Source: Caulobacter sp. SL161
GTDB taxonomy: Bacteria > Pseudomonadota > Alphaproteobacteria > Caulobacterales > Caulobacteraceae
NCBI RefSeq assembly: GCF_026672375.1
Contig: NZ_JAPPRA010000001.1
Coordinates: forward strand, 868,001-932,000
DNA: 64,000 nucleotides
Reading direction: 5' to 3'
The notes below the pieces were generated by a model. It was not told where the DNA came from. It did not search any database and saw nothing but the letters and a program-made list of their open reading frames with translations. The position numbers and the translations under genes are program-made. Below are positions 1-9,141 of this stretch, piece after piece (positions within the stretch are counted from its first letter, which is position 1; the number at the start of each line of letters is the position of its first letter).

Positions 1-426
1 GTGCTGGCTCTGATGGCCCTGCCGACCGTGATCATCGCCACGCGCTCGGCGCTGAAGGCCGTGCCGCCCTCGATCCGCGAGGCCGCCCTGGGCGTCGGCG
101 CCAGCAAGACGCAGACGGTGTTCCACCATGTGCTGCCGCTGGCCATGCCCGGCGTGATGACCGGCGCCATCCTGTCGCTGGCCCACGCCCTGGGCGAGAC
201 CGCGCCGCTGCTGATGATCGGCATGGTCTCGTTCGTGCCCGGCGTTCCGGAAGGTTTCACCAGCGCCGCCACCGTTCTGCCGGTGCAGGTTTTCATCTGG
301 GAGAACGCGTCTGAACGCGCGTTCCACGAGCGCACCGCCGCCGCGATCATCGTCCTCCTCGTCTTCATGATCGTCATGAACGCCGCCGCCGTCATCCTGC
401 GTCGCCGCTTCGAGCGCCGCTGGTAG
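1..426 (+). CDS. pstA: Phosphate ABC transporter permease PstA, C-terminal part (5' end outside window)
   Basis: The frame is already open at base 1, so the first GTG is not necessarily the true start; a full PstA is much longer than the 141 residues visible. The remaining part has hydrophobic helices and the ABC-permease EAA-type loop ([19 protein letters not shown], about residues 27-45), followed by [22 protein letters not shown], which is typical of PstA. The product would be an inner-membrane subunit of the high-affinity phosphate importer, pairing with PstC and driven by the PstB ATPase encoded directly downstream. Context (pstB, phoU, phoB) supports the call strongly. Pho-box control would lie upstream of the operon, outside this window. 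Confidence 0.93.
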   Translation: MLALMALPTVIIATRSALKAVPPSIREAALGVGASKTQTVFHHVLPLAMPGVMTGAILSLAHALGETAPLLMIGMVSFVPGVPEGFTSAATVLPVQVFIWENASERAFHERTAAAIIVLLVFMIVMNAAAVILRRRFERRW

Positions 427-485
427 GCTTGTCCATGACCTCGATCCTGAACCCCCTTGCTTCGCCCCTCCTCCAGGGACACGCC

Positions 486-1319
486 ATGACCGTCCAAAGC
501 CCCGACGACTCCACCCGCGCCTCGGCGACCTCGACCGCCGCGCCGGCCGCTCCGGCGACCGCCGATCCCAAGATCAAGGCGCGCGGCGTCAAGGTCTTCT
601 ATGGCGACAAGCAGGCCCTGTTTGATGTCGATCTCGACATTCCGGCCAAGTCGGTCACCGCCTTCATCGGGCCGTCGGGCTGCGGCAAGTCGACCTTCCT
701 GCGTTGCATCAACCGGATGAACGACACCATCCCGAGCGCGCGCGTCGAGGGCTCGATCCTGATCGACGGCGCCGATGTCAACGCCAAGAGCGTCGACCCG
801 GTGGTGCTGCGCTCGCGCGTCGGCATGGTGTTCCAGAAGCCCAATCCGTTTCCGAAGACCATCTTCGAAAACGTCGCCTATGGCCCGCGCATCCACGGCC
901 TGGCCACCGGCAAGGCCGAGTTGGAGGCCATCGTCGAGAGCAGCCTCAAGAAGGCAGGCCTCTGGAACGAAGTCGCCGACCGCCTGCACCAGCCCGGCAC
1001 CGGCCTCTCCGGCGGCCAGCAGCAGCGTCTGGTGATCGCTCGCGCCATCGCCGTCTCGCCTGAGGTGATCCTGATGGACGAGCCCTGCTCGGCCCTGGAC
1101 CCGATCGCGACGGCCAAGATCGAGGAACTGATCGACGAACTGCGCAGCCAGTTCTGCATCGTCATCGTCACCCACTCGATGGCCCAGGCCGCCCGGGTGT
1201 CGCAGCGCACGGCGTTCTTCCACCTCGGCAAGCTGGTCGAGAGCGGCCCGACCGAGGAGATGTTCACCAATCCTCGCGACAGCCGCACCCAGGACTACAT
1301 CACCGGCCGCTTCGGCTGA
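486..1319 (+). CDS. pstB: Phosphate ABC transporter ATP-binding protein PstB
   Basis: Cytoplasmic ATPase of the PstSCAB phosphate importer. Visible motifs: Walker [12 protein letters not shown]-loop region [19 protein letters not shown], signature [14 protein letters not shown], Walker [14 protein letters not shown] and switch His in IVIVTHSM. I place the start at ATG 486 (277 aa), preceded by a CAGGGA-like ribosome site; upstream in-frame TTG 429 and ATG 435 would add a poorly conserved leader and are less likely. Even with this start there is an N-terminal Ser/Thr/Ala-rich stretch of about 30 residues before the ABC domain. It lies 60 bp after pstA and 25 bp before phoU, consistent with one transcript. 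Confidence 0.95.
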   Translation: MTVQSPDDSTRASATSTAAPAAPATADPKIKARGVKVFYGDKQALFDVDLDIPAKSVTAFIGPSGCGKSTFLRCINRMNDTIPSARVEGSILIDGADVNAKSVDPVVLRSRVGMVFQKPNPFPKTIFENVAYGPRIHGLATGKAELEAIVESSLKKAGLWNEVADRLHQPGTGLSGGQQQRLVIARAIAVSPEVILMDEPCSALDPIATAKIEELIDELRSQFCIVIVTHSMAQAARVSQRTAFFHLGKLVESGPTEEMFTNPRDSRTQDYITGRFG

Positions 1320-1344
1320 TCCAGGCGCGCGGGAGAAAACAGAG

Positions 1345-2037
1345 ATGACCGAACATACCGTCAAATCCTACGGCGAAGAGCTGGCTCACCTGACGGCCGA
1401 AGTCACCCGCATGGGCGGCATCGCCGAGAGCCAGGTCGCCGACTGTATCGCCGCCATCGCCCGCCGCGACGGGCCGCTGGCCCAGGCCGTGGTCGCCGGC
1501 GACGAGCGTTTGGACACCCTGCAGTCCGAGATCGAGCGTAAGGCCTTCCGCCTGATCGCGCTGCGCCAGCCGATGGCGGTGGACCTGCGTCACGCCGTCG
1601 CCGCCCTGAAGATTTCGATGAGCCTCGAGCGCTGCGGCGACATGGCCAAGAACATCGGCAAGCGCGCCCTGATCCTGACCGAGGCTGACCCGATGAGCGC
1701 CCTGACGCGCTCCATCGAGCGGATGGGCAAGCTGGTTCAGGGTCGTCTGAAGGACGTGCTCGACGCCTACACCACCTCGGACCTGCAGCGCGCCATCGGC
1801 GTGTGGAGCCGCGACGAGGAAGTGGACGAGCACTACAACGCGATTTTCCGCGAGTTGCTCACCTACATGATGGGCGATCCCCGGACGATCAACGCGTGCA
1901 CGCACCTGCTGTTCGTGGCCAAGAATCTCGAGCGGATCGGCGATCACGCCACCAACATCGCTGAAATCATCCATTTCGAGCTGACGGGCGAGGAACTGAC
2001 CTCGCAACGTCCCAAGCTCGACGTGCTGTCGCAATAA
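1345..2037 (+). CDS. phoU: Phosphate signalling protein PhoU
   Basis: A 230-residue all-helical protein with two tandem PhoU repeats (roughly residues 15-105 and 120-210), each with the acidic/helical metal-binding pattern (for example LERCGDMAKNIGKRA and LERIGDHATNIAEII, which align with each other). PhoU links the Pst transporter to the PhoR-PhoB two-component system and restrains Pho signalling when phosphate is plentiful. ATG start with GGGAGAAAACAG upstream. It sits between pstB and phoB in the expected order; phoR is not in the window. Confidence 0.96.
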   Translation: MTEHTVKSYGEELAHLTAEVTRMGGIAESQVADCIAAIARRDGPLAQAVVAGDERLDTLQSEIERKAFRLIALRQPMAVDLRHAVAALKISMSLERCGDMAKNIGKRALILTEADPMSALTRSIERMGKLVQGRLKDVLDAYTTSDLQRAIGVWSRDEEVDEHYNAIFRELLTYMMGDPRTINACTHLLFVAKNLERIGDHATNIAEIIHFELTGEELTSQRPKLDVLSQ

Positions 2038-2058
2038 CTCTGGAAGAGGCGGCCTGAA

Positions 2059-2751
2059 GTGACTCCCTACGTTTTGGTGGTCGAAGACGAAGACGCTCTG
2101 GCCACTCTGCTCCACTACAACCTCGACAAGGAGGGCTACCGCGTCGGCGTCGCCGGCGACGGTGAGGAAGCCCTGATCATGGCCAATGAGCGGGCCCCGG
2201 ACCTGGTCATCCTCGACTGGATGCTGCCCAAGGTCTCGGGCATCGAGGTCTGCCGCCGCCTGCGCGGCCGCGCCGAGACGCGCAACGTGCCGATCATCAT
2301 GCTGACGGCGCGCGGCGAGGAAACCGACCGTATCCGGGGTCTCGACACCGGGGCCGACGACTATGTGGTCAAGCCCTTCTCGATGGTGGAACTGACCGCC
2401 CGGGTCCGCGCCGTGCTGCGCCGGATCCGTCCAGGTCTGGCCGACGACCGCATCACCGTCGGCGACATAATCATCGACCGCGTCGCCCACCGCGTGAAGC
2501 GGAGCGGCAAGGAAATCCATCTTGGCCCGACCGAGTTCCGTCTGCTGGACTATCTGATGCAGCATCCGGGGCGGGTGTTCAGCCGCGAGCAACTTTTGGA
2601 CGCGGTCTGGGGCTCCGACGTCTATGTCGAGGCCCGCACCGTTGACGTCCACATCGGTCGTCTCCGCAAGGCGCTGAACGGCACGGCCGACGCGGATCCC
2701 ATCCGCACCGTGCGTTCGGCGGGCTACTCGCTGGATATGGACGCGGCCTGA
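2059..2751 (+). CDS. phoB: Phosphate regulon response regulator PhoB
   Basis: OmpR/PhoB-type response regulator, 230 aa. N-terminal receiver domain (residues 1-120) with the acidic pocket EDE near residues 9-11, phospho-acceptor Asp in LVILDWMLPKVSG and Lys in VVKPFSM; C-terminal winged helix (about 130-228) ending in RTVRSAGYSL. GTG start at 2059 preceded by GGAAGAGGCGGC. It activates Pho genes under phosphate limitation. The last 28 bp overlap, tail to tail, the 3' end of the minus-strand LytTR gene. Confidence 0.95.
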   Translation: MTPYVLVVEDEDALATLLHYNLDKEGYRVGVAGDGEEALIMANERAPDLVILDWMLPKVSGIEVCRRLRGRAETRNVPIIMLTARGEETDRIRGLDTGADDYVVKPFSMVELTARVRAVLRRIRPGLADDRITVGDIIIDRVAHRVKRSGKEIHLGPTEFRLLDYLMQHPGRVFSREQLLDAVWGSDVYVEARTVDVHIGRLRKALNGTADADPIRTVRSAGYSLDMDAA

Positions 2752-3581
2752 GGGTCTAAAGCCTGTCGGCCGAGACGTTTGAGCAACGCGTCCCGGTAGG
2801 TTCGGCTGGTCACGACCTCCGCGCCGCTGGCCAGGGTCAGCCGCCAGGACCCGTCGGACAAGGGCTGGGCCTGTGAGACCTTGGACAGGTTGACCAGCGC
2901 CGAGCGGTGAGCGCGGGCGAAGAGGCGCGGATCAAGCCGCGCCTCGAGGCTCTGCAAGGTCGCGCGCATCAGGCCCTCGCGTCCATCCCAATGGACGACC
3001 ACATAGTTGTCGGCCGCGCCGAACCATTCGACCGCCGTGATGTCCACTGGGACACGGCGTGCGCCGGCCATGACCATCAGGCGTTCAGCGACGTCCAAGA
3101 CGGGCGTGGCGCGGGCTTCGGCGAGGGCGGCCTGCAGGAGCGCATTGCGCGCGCTTGCTTCGGCGGCGCGGCGGTGGTGCGCAGCGGCCAGGCCGACCGC
3201 GACGATGGCGGTATGCAGCAGGATGCAGACTGGCGCGCGACCCAACGCCCTCTCCGCGAGGTCGCCCCCGCCGGCGAAGATCTGGTCGATCAGGCTGGCG
3301 ACCAAGGCCTCCAGCGGCACGATGACGAGGCCTGTGGCGAAGGCGGCCAGGACGCCTCGGAACCCGGCTCCGAACCGCCGTAGCACCAGCCAGACGACGC
3401 CGATCACGGGCAACCAGGCGGCATAGATCGCCCCTTGCCAGGCCAGCGACTGCTCGACGCTGAGGACCCGCCCATCGGCCAGGGCGAAGCGGCGGGCGAA
3501 CCAGGCGGCGCAGATAGTCGTCGCCAACCAGCTATAGGCCGTAAGGCCCGCGACGCATGCGGTGGTCGGCGCCGCCCTCAC
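2724..3581 (-). CDS. Membrane-anchored LytTR-family DNA-binding regulator
   Basis: 285-residue protein with four predicted membrane helices (about residues 5-28, 45-68, 75-100, 112-132) followed by a C-terminal LytTR DNA-binding domain (about 168-272; landmarks VEWFGAADNYVVVHWDG, ARAHRSALVNLSKV). I chose GTG at 3581 because it overlaps the stop of the upstream gene as GTGA, the usual sign of translational coupling; the longer frame would run far into that gene. No sensor kinase is adjacent. It is co-directional with the membrane protein at 3578-4249, and the pair resembles the LytTR/membrane-protein pair at 35.8-37.3 kb. Target genes are unknown. Confidence 0.8.
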   Translation of the reverse strand: MRAAPTTACVAGLTAYSWLATTICAAWFARRFALADGRVLSVEQSLAWQGAIYAAWLPVIGVVWLVLRRFGAGFRGVLAAFATGLVIVPLEALVASLIDQIFAGGGDLAERALGRAPVCILLHTAIVAVGLAAAHHRRAAEASARNALLQAALAEARATPVLDVAERLMVMAGARRVPVDITAVEWFGAADNYVVVHWDGREGLMRATLQSLEARLDPRLFARAHRSALVNLSKVSQAQPLSDGSWRLTLASGAEVVTSRTYRDALLKRLGRQALDPQAASISSE

Positions 3582-4249
3582 GCGGGCGACAAGCGTTTGC
3601 GACGCACCACCAGGGCGGCGACCCAGACGATCGCCGCGGGTTGAAACAGCAGGGTCGGCCAGAGCTGGCTCCATGGCGTGGGCAGGAAGGTCAGGAAGTT
3701 TCCCGAAAAGGCGCTGAGCACCGCGCCATAGGCGCTCAGCATCTTCACAAGATGCTCGTACGTCCAGAGGTCCGGCGAGAACGGCCATGCCGTCGGCTGG
3801 ATGAACCGCCAGAGGTCCCATCCACCATAGAGGAAGCAGGCGTAGACCAGCGCGATCGTAGTGGTCTTGGGGCTGTCCGTTCTACCGCTTAGCAGAAGAC
3901 CCAGAACCCAGACCCCCACCGCGATGACCGTCAAAGTCGCGATCCAGTCCAGCCGCGTGGCGCGCTGATGCGGATCGAGATCGGGCCGCTTGCGCCTGAG
4001 GACCCGTACGCCCGAGAAAACGGTCAGGGTGGCGGTCGAGGACAGGGCGGCGAAGTAGGCGTTGAAGCGCAGGGCTGTCATGACCCAGGCTGCGGCAAGC
4101 ATCAGGCCCATCAGCATAACAAAGACGCGGCCCCAGCGCCGATGCCATTGCGAGCCCTTGGTCGTGCAGAGGGGCAGGAGACCCGCGCCGACGAGGATCA
4201 GGCCGCAACTGATGTGCAGGGCGAGGGCGGGGGAAAAGAGCGCGTCCAT
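3578..4249 (-). CDS. Multispan membrane protein (DUF2306-like), coupled to LytTR regulator
   Basis: 223 residues with about seven hydrophobic helices. The N-terminus (LHISCGLILVGAGLLPL, then HRRWGRVFVMLMGLML) resembles the DUF2306/predicted membrane family: a helix, a short basic loop with His-Arg-Arg-Trp-Gly, then another helix. Start ATG 4249; an upstream extension to 4351 is low-complexity and lacks membrane character. Its stop codon overlaps the start of the LytTR regulator gene. Inference: the membrane protein may modulate or anchor the regulator, as in LytTR regulatory systems of firmicutes. Function otherwise unknown. Confidence 0.7.
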   Translation of the reverse strand: MDALFSPALALHISCGLILVGAGLLPLCTTKGSQWHRRWGRVFVMLMGLMLAAAWVMTALRFNAYFAALSSTATLTVFSGVRVLRRKRPDLDPHQRATRLDWIATLTVIAVGVWVLGLLLSGRTDSPKTTTIALVYACFLYGGWDLWRFIQPTAWPFSPDLWTYEHLVKMLSAYGAVLSAFSGNFLTFLPTPWSQLWPTLLFQPAAIVWVAALVVRRKRLSPA

Positions 4250-4362
4250 GGGCCCCTTCTGCGGACGGCCGGCCTCGTCGCCAGCGCGATGGGGCCAATG
4301 GCGGCCTGCGGGGGCGAGAGCGCGCTTGACCCGATGCCGGTCGCACGTCACACCCCGCGCTC

Positions 4363-5640
4363 ATGGAAAAGCTGACCATCCTCCTCGTCGGGTCCGGCGG
4401 GCGCGAGCACGCCCTGGCCTGGAAGATCGCCCAGTCGCCACTGTGCGGCCGCCTTGTCGCGGCGCCGGGCAATCCAGGCATCGAAGCCGTAGCCGAGCTG
4501 CGGGCGGTCAAGGCGACCGACGCCGACGGCCTCGTCGCTCTGGCGAAGGAGATCGGCGCGGATCTGGTGGTGGTCGGTCCGGAGTCGGCGCTGGAGGTCG
4601 GCCTCGCCGACAAGCTGGCTGAGATCGGCGTGCCTTGTTTCGGCGGCAGCCAGCGCGCGGCGCAGTTGGAGACCTCCAAGGCTTTCACCAAGGACTTCTG
4701 CCAGCGCCACGGTCTGCCCACGGCGGCCTATGGCGTCTTCGAGGAGGTGGCCACGGCCAGCGCTTTCCTCGACACCCTTGAAGCGCCGTTCGTGATCAAG
4801 GCCGACGGCCTGGCGGCCGGCAAGGGCGTGGTCATCGCTCCCGATCGCGCCGCGGCCGACGCCGCCGTGATCGACATGCTGGGCGGCCGTTTCGGCTCGG
4901 CAGGGGCGCGGGTGGTGATCGAGGAGTTCATGCACGGCGAGGAGGCCTCGCTGTTCGCCGTCTGCGACGGCAAGACCGCCGTCCTGTTCGGCGCGGCCCA
5001 GGATCACAAGCGGGCCTATGACGGCGACGAAGGCCCCAACACTGGCGGCATGGGCACCTATTCGCCGCCCCCGGTGCTGACGGAGGCCCTGATCGACCAG
5101 GCCTGGCGGGAACTGATCGTCCCGACCGTCGAGGGCATGGCCGCCGAGGGCAATCCGTATGTGGGCGTGCTGTACGCTGGCCTGATGCTGACGCCGACGG
5201 GCCCCAAGCTCGTCGAATACAACGCCCGCTTCGGCGATCCCGAGTGCCAGACCCTGATGCTGCGGCTGGAAAGCGACATCGTGCCGATCCTGCTGGCGGC
5301 CGCGAAGGGCGAGCTGGCCTCGGCCGAACCGCCCAAGTGGCGCGACGAGGCGGCGATCTGCGTCGTGCTGGCCGCCGAGGGCTATCCCGACGCGCCCAAG
5401 ACCGGCGGCCGCATCCAGGGCGCCGACAAGGACTTCGGCGCCGGCGTCGTGGTTTTCCATGCCGGCACGACGCGTGAGTTCGAGGGGCGGCTGGTGGCCT
5501 CGGGCGGTCGGGTGCTGAACGTCTGCGCCCTGGGCGAGACCCTGGTCGAGGCGCGAGAGTCCGCCTACGCGGCTCTGGAGAGCATCACCCTAGACGGCGG
5601 CTTCTATCGTCGCGACATCGGCTGGCGGGCGTTGGGCTGA
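4363..5640 (+). CDS. purD: Phosphoribosylamine--glycine ligase (GAR synthetase)
   Basis: Second step of de novo purine synthesis: ATP-dependent joining of phosphoribosylamine and glycine. 425 aa, the normal PurD length. N-terminal GSGGREHALAWK, ATP-grasp core with FVIKADGLAAGKGVV, substrate region GPNTGGMGTYSP, metal-binding end VEYNARFGDPECQ; C-terminal domain to residue 425. Starts at ATG 4363, 113 bp from the divergent membrane gene at 4249, so this gap must hold both promoters. Monocistronic by appearance. Confidence 0.97.
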   Translation: MEKLTILLVGSGGREHALAWKIAQSPLCGRLVAAPGNPGIEAVAELRAVKATDADGLVALAKEIGADLVVVGPESALEVGLADKLAEIGVPCFGGSQRAAQLETSKAFTKDFCQRHGLPTAAYGVFEEVATASAFLDTLEAPFVIKADGLAAGKGVVIAPDRAAADAAVIDMLGGRFGSAGARVVIEEFMHGEEASLFAVCDGKTAVLFGAAQDHKRAYDGDEGPNTGGMGTYSPPPVLTEALIDQAWRELIVPTVEGMAAEGNPYVGVLYAGLMLTPTGPKLVEYNARFGDPECQTLMLRLESDIVPILLAAAKGELASAEPPKWRDEAAICVVLAAEGYPDAPKTGGRIQGADKDFGAGVVVFHAGTTREFEGRLVASGGRVLNVCALGETLVEARESAYAALESITLDGGFYRRDIGWRALG

Positions 5641-5720
5641 CGGTTCCGCCGCGAGAGGCTTGCCACCTACGCCGCACCCTCTAAACTCCCCATTCAAACA
5701 AGCGTTGGGGAGAAAGCGCC

Positions 5721-6803
5721 ATGGCCGAAGCCGCCGAACAGTCCGCCCAGGATCTGAACTCCGGCACCAAGCCCGTCGACCCGCGCCATGCGATCGACGA
5801 GGCCAAGCTGGCGGCCTGGCTTGAAGCGAACGTCGAGGGCTACGCCGGCCCGCTTGAGGTGCGCCAGTTCAAAGGCGGGCAGTCGAACCCGACCTATCAG
5901 CTGGTCACGCCGGCCCGGAAGTACGTCCTGCGCCGCAAGCCGCCGGGCAAGCTCCTGCCCAGCGCCCACGCGGTGGACCGCGAGTACAAGGTGATCTCGG
6001 GCCTGAACAAGGCCGACTTCCCCGTCGCCAAGGCCTATGCGCTGTGTATGGACGAGGACGTCATCGGCACGATCTTCTACGTGATGGAGAACGTCGAGGG
6101 CCGCATCCTGTGGGACGGCACGCTGCCCGACTATCAGCCGGCCGAGCGGCGGGCGATCTACGAGGCCCAGATCGACACCCTGGCGGCCCTGCACACTGTC
6201 GACTACGCGGCCGTCGGCCTCGCTGACTACGGCAAGCCCGGCAACTACTTCGCGCGCCAGATCGACCGCTGGACCAAGCAGTACAAGGCCAGCGAGACCA
6301 AGACGATTGAGGAAATGGACCGTCTGATGGAATGGCTGCCGGCCACCGTGCCGGCGGACGACCAGACCTCGATCGTCCACGGCGACTATCGCCTCGACAA
6401 CATGATCCTGCACCCGACCGAATCGCGCGTGATCGCGGTGCTGGACTGGGAGCTGTCGACCCTGGGCAACCCCTTGGCCGACTTCAGCTATTTCCTGATG
6501 AACTGGGTGATGCCGTCCGATCAGCGCGGTGGCTTGTCGGGCGTCGATGATCTGACCGCCTACGGTATCCCGACCATCCCCGAGGCCGTGGCCCGCTACT
6601 GCAAGGCCACCGGCCGCGACGGCCTGCCGGAACTCGACTGGTATTTCAGCTACAACCTCTTCAGACTGGCCGGGATCTGCCAGGGTATCGTCGGCCGCGT
6701 CCGTGACGGCACCGCCGCCAGCGCCCATGCGCAGCTGATGGAGGCGCGCGTGCCGGTCCTGGCCAAGGGGGCCTGGGACTTCGCGCGCAAAGCGGGGGCG
6801 TAA
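5721..6803 (+). CDS. Phosphotransferase family protein (APH fold, ACAD10/11-like)
   Basis: 360-residue protein with the aminoglycoside-phosphotransferase/choline-kinase fold: nucleotide loop KGGQSNPTYQL (about 51-61), Lys/Arg region VLRRKPPGKLL, catalytic loop HGDYRLDNMI (about 220-229) and metal-binding LDWELSTLGNPLAD. This subgroup resembles the kinase domain of ACAD10/ACAD11 proteins, which act on hydroxy-fatty acyl substrates; the substrate here is not shown by sequence. ATG 5721 follows GGGGAGAAAGCGCC. The amidohydrolase gene starts 7 bp after its stop, so the two are probably co-transcribed. Confidence 0.82.
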   Translation: MAEAAEQSAQDLNSGTKPVDPRHAIDEAKLAAWLEANVEGYAGPLEVRQFKGGQSNPTYQLVTPARKYVLRRKPPGKLLPSAHAVDREYKVISGLNKADFPVAKAYALCMDEDVIGTIFYVMENVEGRILWDGTLPDYQPAERRAIYEAQIDTLAALHTVDYAAVGLADYGKPGNYFARQIDRWTKQYKASETKTIEEMDRLMEWLPATVPADDQTSIVHGDYRLDNMILHPTESRVIAVLDWELSTLGNPLADFSYFLMNWVMPSDQRGGLSGVDDLTAYGIPTIPEAVARYCKATGRDGLPELDWYFSYNLFRLAGICQGIVGRVRDGTAASAHAQLMEARVPVLAKGAWDFARKAGA

Positions 6804-6810
6804 GGACGTG

Positions 6811-8097
6811 ATGCGGAAATGGATGGCGGGCGCCTGCGCCCTGGTTGTGACGAGCGCGCTGGCCGGCGCCGCGAACGCTCAGGCGACCTTTGTCCAGGCG
6901 GGGCGCCTTCTGGCCGACCCTGCAACGGGCAAGGTCGAGACCGCCAAGACCCTGGTCCTCGAAAACGGCAAGGTGACGCGCGTCCTCGACGGCTATGTCG
7001 CCGAGCCCGGCGGCAAGGTCGTCGACCTTAAGGACAGCTTCGTGCTGCCCGGCCTGATCGACAGCCACGTCCACCTGACCGGCCAGCAGAACCCGAACGG
7101 ACGCCTGCAGGCCGTGACGCAGTCGCCGTCCGACAGCGCCATGGTGGGGGCCGGCTTCGCTCGCAAGACCCTGATGGCCGGCTTCACGACCGTGGCCAAT
7201 CTGGGGGCCAACAGCCAGGCGATCTTCGCCCTACGGGAAGGCGTCAAGCGCGGCGACGTGGCCGGGCCCCGCATCCTGGCGTCGGGCTCGTCGATCTCGG
7301 TCCATGGCGGCCATGGCGACATCAACGGCTATAGCGAGGACGTCATGCACGCCTTGCGGCCGGAATCGGTCTGCTCGGGCGCAGACGATTGCCGTCGCGC
7401 CGTGCGCGAACAGATCTGGCTGGGCGCCGACCTCATCAAGATCACGGCGACGGGCGGCGTGCTGTCCAACACCGCCGCCGGTCTGGCCAAACAATTCTCC
7501 GACGCCGAGCTGGCCGCGATCGTCGAGTCCGCGCACAGCATGGGCCGCAAGGTGACCGCCCACGCCCATGGCGGCGACGGCATCAACGCGTTCCTCAAAG
7601 CGGGCGGCGACTCGATCGAGCACGGCACCTATCTCGACAACGAGGGCATCGCCCTGATGAAAAAGTCGGGCGGCTATCTGGTGCCCACCCTGATGGCCGG
7701 TGACTTCGTGGCTCGGATCGCCTCGGGGCCGAACAACTATTTCACGCCGGCTCAGACCGCGAAGGCCCTGGAAGCTGGGCCCAAGATGCTGGACATGGTT
7801 CGCCGCGCCCACGCCGGCGGCGTCAAGATCGCCTTCGGCACCGACAGCGGCGTCTCGGCGCACGGCGACAACGCCGGTGAGTTCGCCCTGCTGGTCAAGG
7901 CGGGCCTGACCCCGCTGGAGGCCATCCAGACCGCCACGGTCAACGCGGCCTACCACTTCTCGCTGAGCCACGAGATCGGCAGCCTGACGCCCGGCAAGGC
8001 GGCCGACCTGATCGCCGTGAAGGGCGATCCTCTGAAGGATGTCACCGAGCTCCAGCGCGTGACCTCGGTCATCAAAGGTGGCGTGGTCTACAAGTGA
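6811..8097 (+). CDS. Secreted metal-dependent amidohydrolase (imidazolonepropionase/dipeptidase-like)
   Basis: 428 aa with a signal peptide (MRKWMAGACALVVTSALAG, cleaved near ANAQ). Amidohydrolase TIM barrel: HxH in DSHVHLTG, likely carboxylated Lys in DLIKITATGG, His in TAHAHGGDG, His in SIEHGTYLD, and the catalytic Asp in FGTDSGVSAHG. The subgroup includes Xaa-Pro or Xaa-Arg/Lys dipeptidases and carboxypeptidases in Caulobacter, so a periplasmic peptide hydrolase is plausible, but the substrate is not fixed. Start: GTG 6808 and ATG 6811 are adjacent; AAGGA at 6802-6806 suits the ATG. A hairpin follows the stop. Confidence 0.82.
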   Translation: MRKWMAGACALVVTSALAGAANAQATFVQAGRLLADPATGKVETAKTLVLENGKVTRVLDGYVAEPGGKVVDLKDSFVLPGLIDSHVHLTGQQNPNGRLQAVTQSPSDSAMVGAGFARKTLMAGFTTVANLGANSQAIFALREGVKRGDVAGPRILASGSSISVHGGHGDINGYSEDVMHALRPESVCSGADDCRRAVREQIWLGADLIKITATGGVLSNTAAGLAKQFSDAELAAIVESAHSMGRKVTAHAHGGDGINAFLKAGGDSIEHGTYLDNEGIALMKKSGGYLVPTLMAGDFVARIASGPNNYFTPAQTAKALEAGPKMLDMVRRAHAGGVKIAFGTDSGVSAHGDNAGEFALLVKAGLTPLEAIQTATVNAAYHFSLSHEIGSLTPGKAADLIAVKGDPLKDVTELQRVTSVIKGGVVYK

Positions 8098-8103
8098 TCC
8101 GAT

Positions 8104-8128
8104 CCTCCCCCGCTAGGGGGAGGGTTTT
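8104..8128 (+). terminator. Palindromic repeat/terminator after amidohydrolase gene
   Basis: Perfect stem of CCTCCCCC and GGGGGAGG around GCTA, followed by GTTTT. It lies 7 bp after the amidohydrolase stop and 6 bp from the convergent lpxK stop. It belongs to the family of GC-rich intergenic palindromes that recurs through this window. Confidence 0.65.
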
Positions 8129-8133
8129 GGTCC

Positions 8134-9141
8134 CTACAGCCCGATGCTCTTCAGCAGTTTGTCCAGAGCGTCCGGATCGTCGAACCGGGCGCGCACGGGC
8201 CAGGGCGTGACCTTGTCGCGCCAGGCCGGGGGGAGCCGGACCCAATCTTTCTCGGTCGTCACCAGCCCCGCATCGTAGACCTTGGCGCGGTCTTCCAGGA
8301 AGGCGAGCGTCGCTTCGCTGTAGGCGCCGTGATCGGGGAAGGGGGCGAAGTCGACCAGCTGACAGCCGGCGGCGGTCAGGGCCTTCTCGACCTTCCAGGG
8401 CTTGGCGATGCCGGCGAAGCCGACCTGCGGGCCCTTGGGGACCGGGGCTGCGGCTTCCAGGCGGGCGACCAGCACGGGAATGTCGCCGAACGCGACCAGA
8501 AGATCGAAGTCCGGCTGCTCCATATCTACCGGCAGCAGGACGATCACCGCGTCCGCGCGGGACAGGCCGACCTTTAGCGGTTCACGCATCGGTCCTGCCG
8601 GGAAGACCCGACCGTCGCCGAACGGCCACTCGCCGTTGCGGGTCTCGCCGTCGACCACGACCAGCGACAGGGCCTTCCTGACACTGGGATTCTGGTGGCC
8701 GTCGTCCATGACGATCGCCTGCGCGCCCTTGCGCGCGGCCGCCCTGGCCCCAGCGACGCGATCGGTGGCGACCCACATCGGGAAGTCCTGCGCCAGCATC
8801 AGCGGCTCGTCGCCGACATCGGCGGCGCTGTGTCGCGCGGTGTCGACCTGGACCGGCCCCTTCAACTTGCCGCCGTAGCCGCGCGACAGGCCGTGGGCGG
8901 CGACGCCCCGCTGGGTCAGGGTCAGCAGTAGTTCCCGCACGATCGGCGTCTTGCCGGCGCCGCCCATGGTGACATTGCCCACACAGATCACCGGCGCCCC
9001 GACAATCGCGGGCTTGGCGCGGGCGATGCGGCGGCGGGTGGCTCCGGCCCACAGCCAGGACAGGGGCGTCAGCAGCGCGCGGGTGATCGGCGCAGGCGCG
9101 CCGCTCTTGACGTACCACCAGCGGGGCGTGCCGAGTTTCAT
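8134..9141 (-). CDS. lpxK: Tetraacyldisaccharide 4'-kinase LpxK
   Basis: 335 aa, normal for LpxK. Phosphorylates the 4' position of tetraacyl-disaccharide 1-phosphate to give lipid IVA at the inner membrane. N-terminal membrane-associated segment ITRALLTPLSWLWAG, P-loop GNVTMGGAGKTPIV (about 56-69), and VMDDGHQNPSV, the conserved DDGxQ-type motif. Starts with ATG overlapping the waaA stop by 4 bp. Last gene of the LPS operon reading leftward. Confidence 0.95.
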   Translation of the reverse strand: MKLGTPRWWYVKSGAPAPITRALLTPLSWLWAGATRRRIARAKPAIVGAPVICVGNVTMGGAGKTPIVRELLLTLTQRGVAAHGLSRGYGGKLKGPVQVDTARHSAADVGDEPLMLAQDFPMWVATDRVAGARAAARKGAQAIVMDDGHQNPSVRKALSLVVVDGETRNGEWPFGDGRVFPAGPMREPLKVGLSRADAVIVLLPVDMEQPDFDLLVAFGDIPVLVARLEAAAPVPKGPQVGFAGIAKPWKVEKALTAAGCQLVDFAPFPDHGAYSEATLAFLEDRAKVYDAGLVTTEKDWVRLPPAWRDKVTPWPVRARFDDPDALDKLLKSIGL

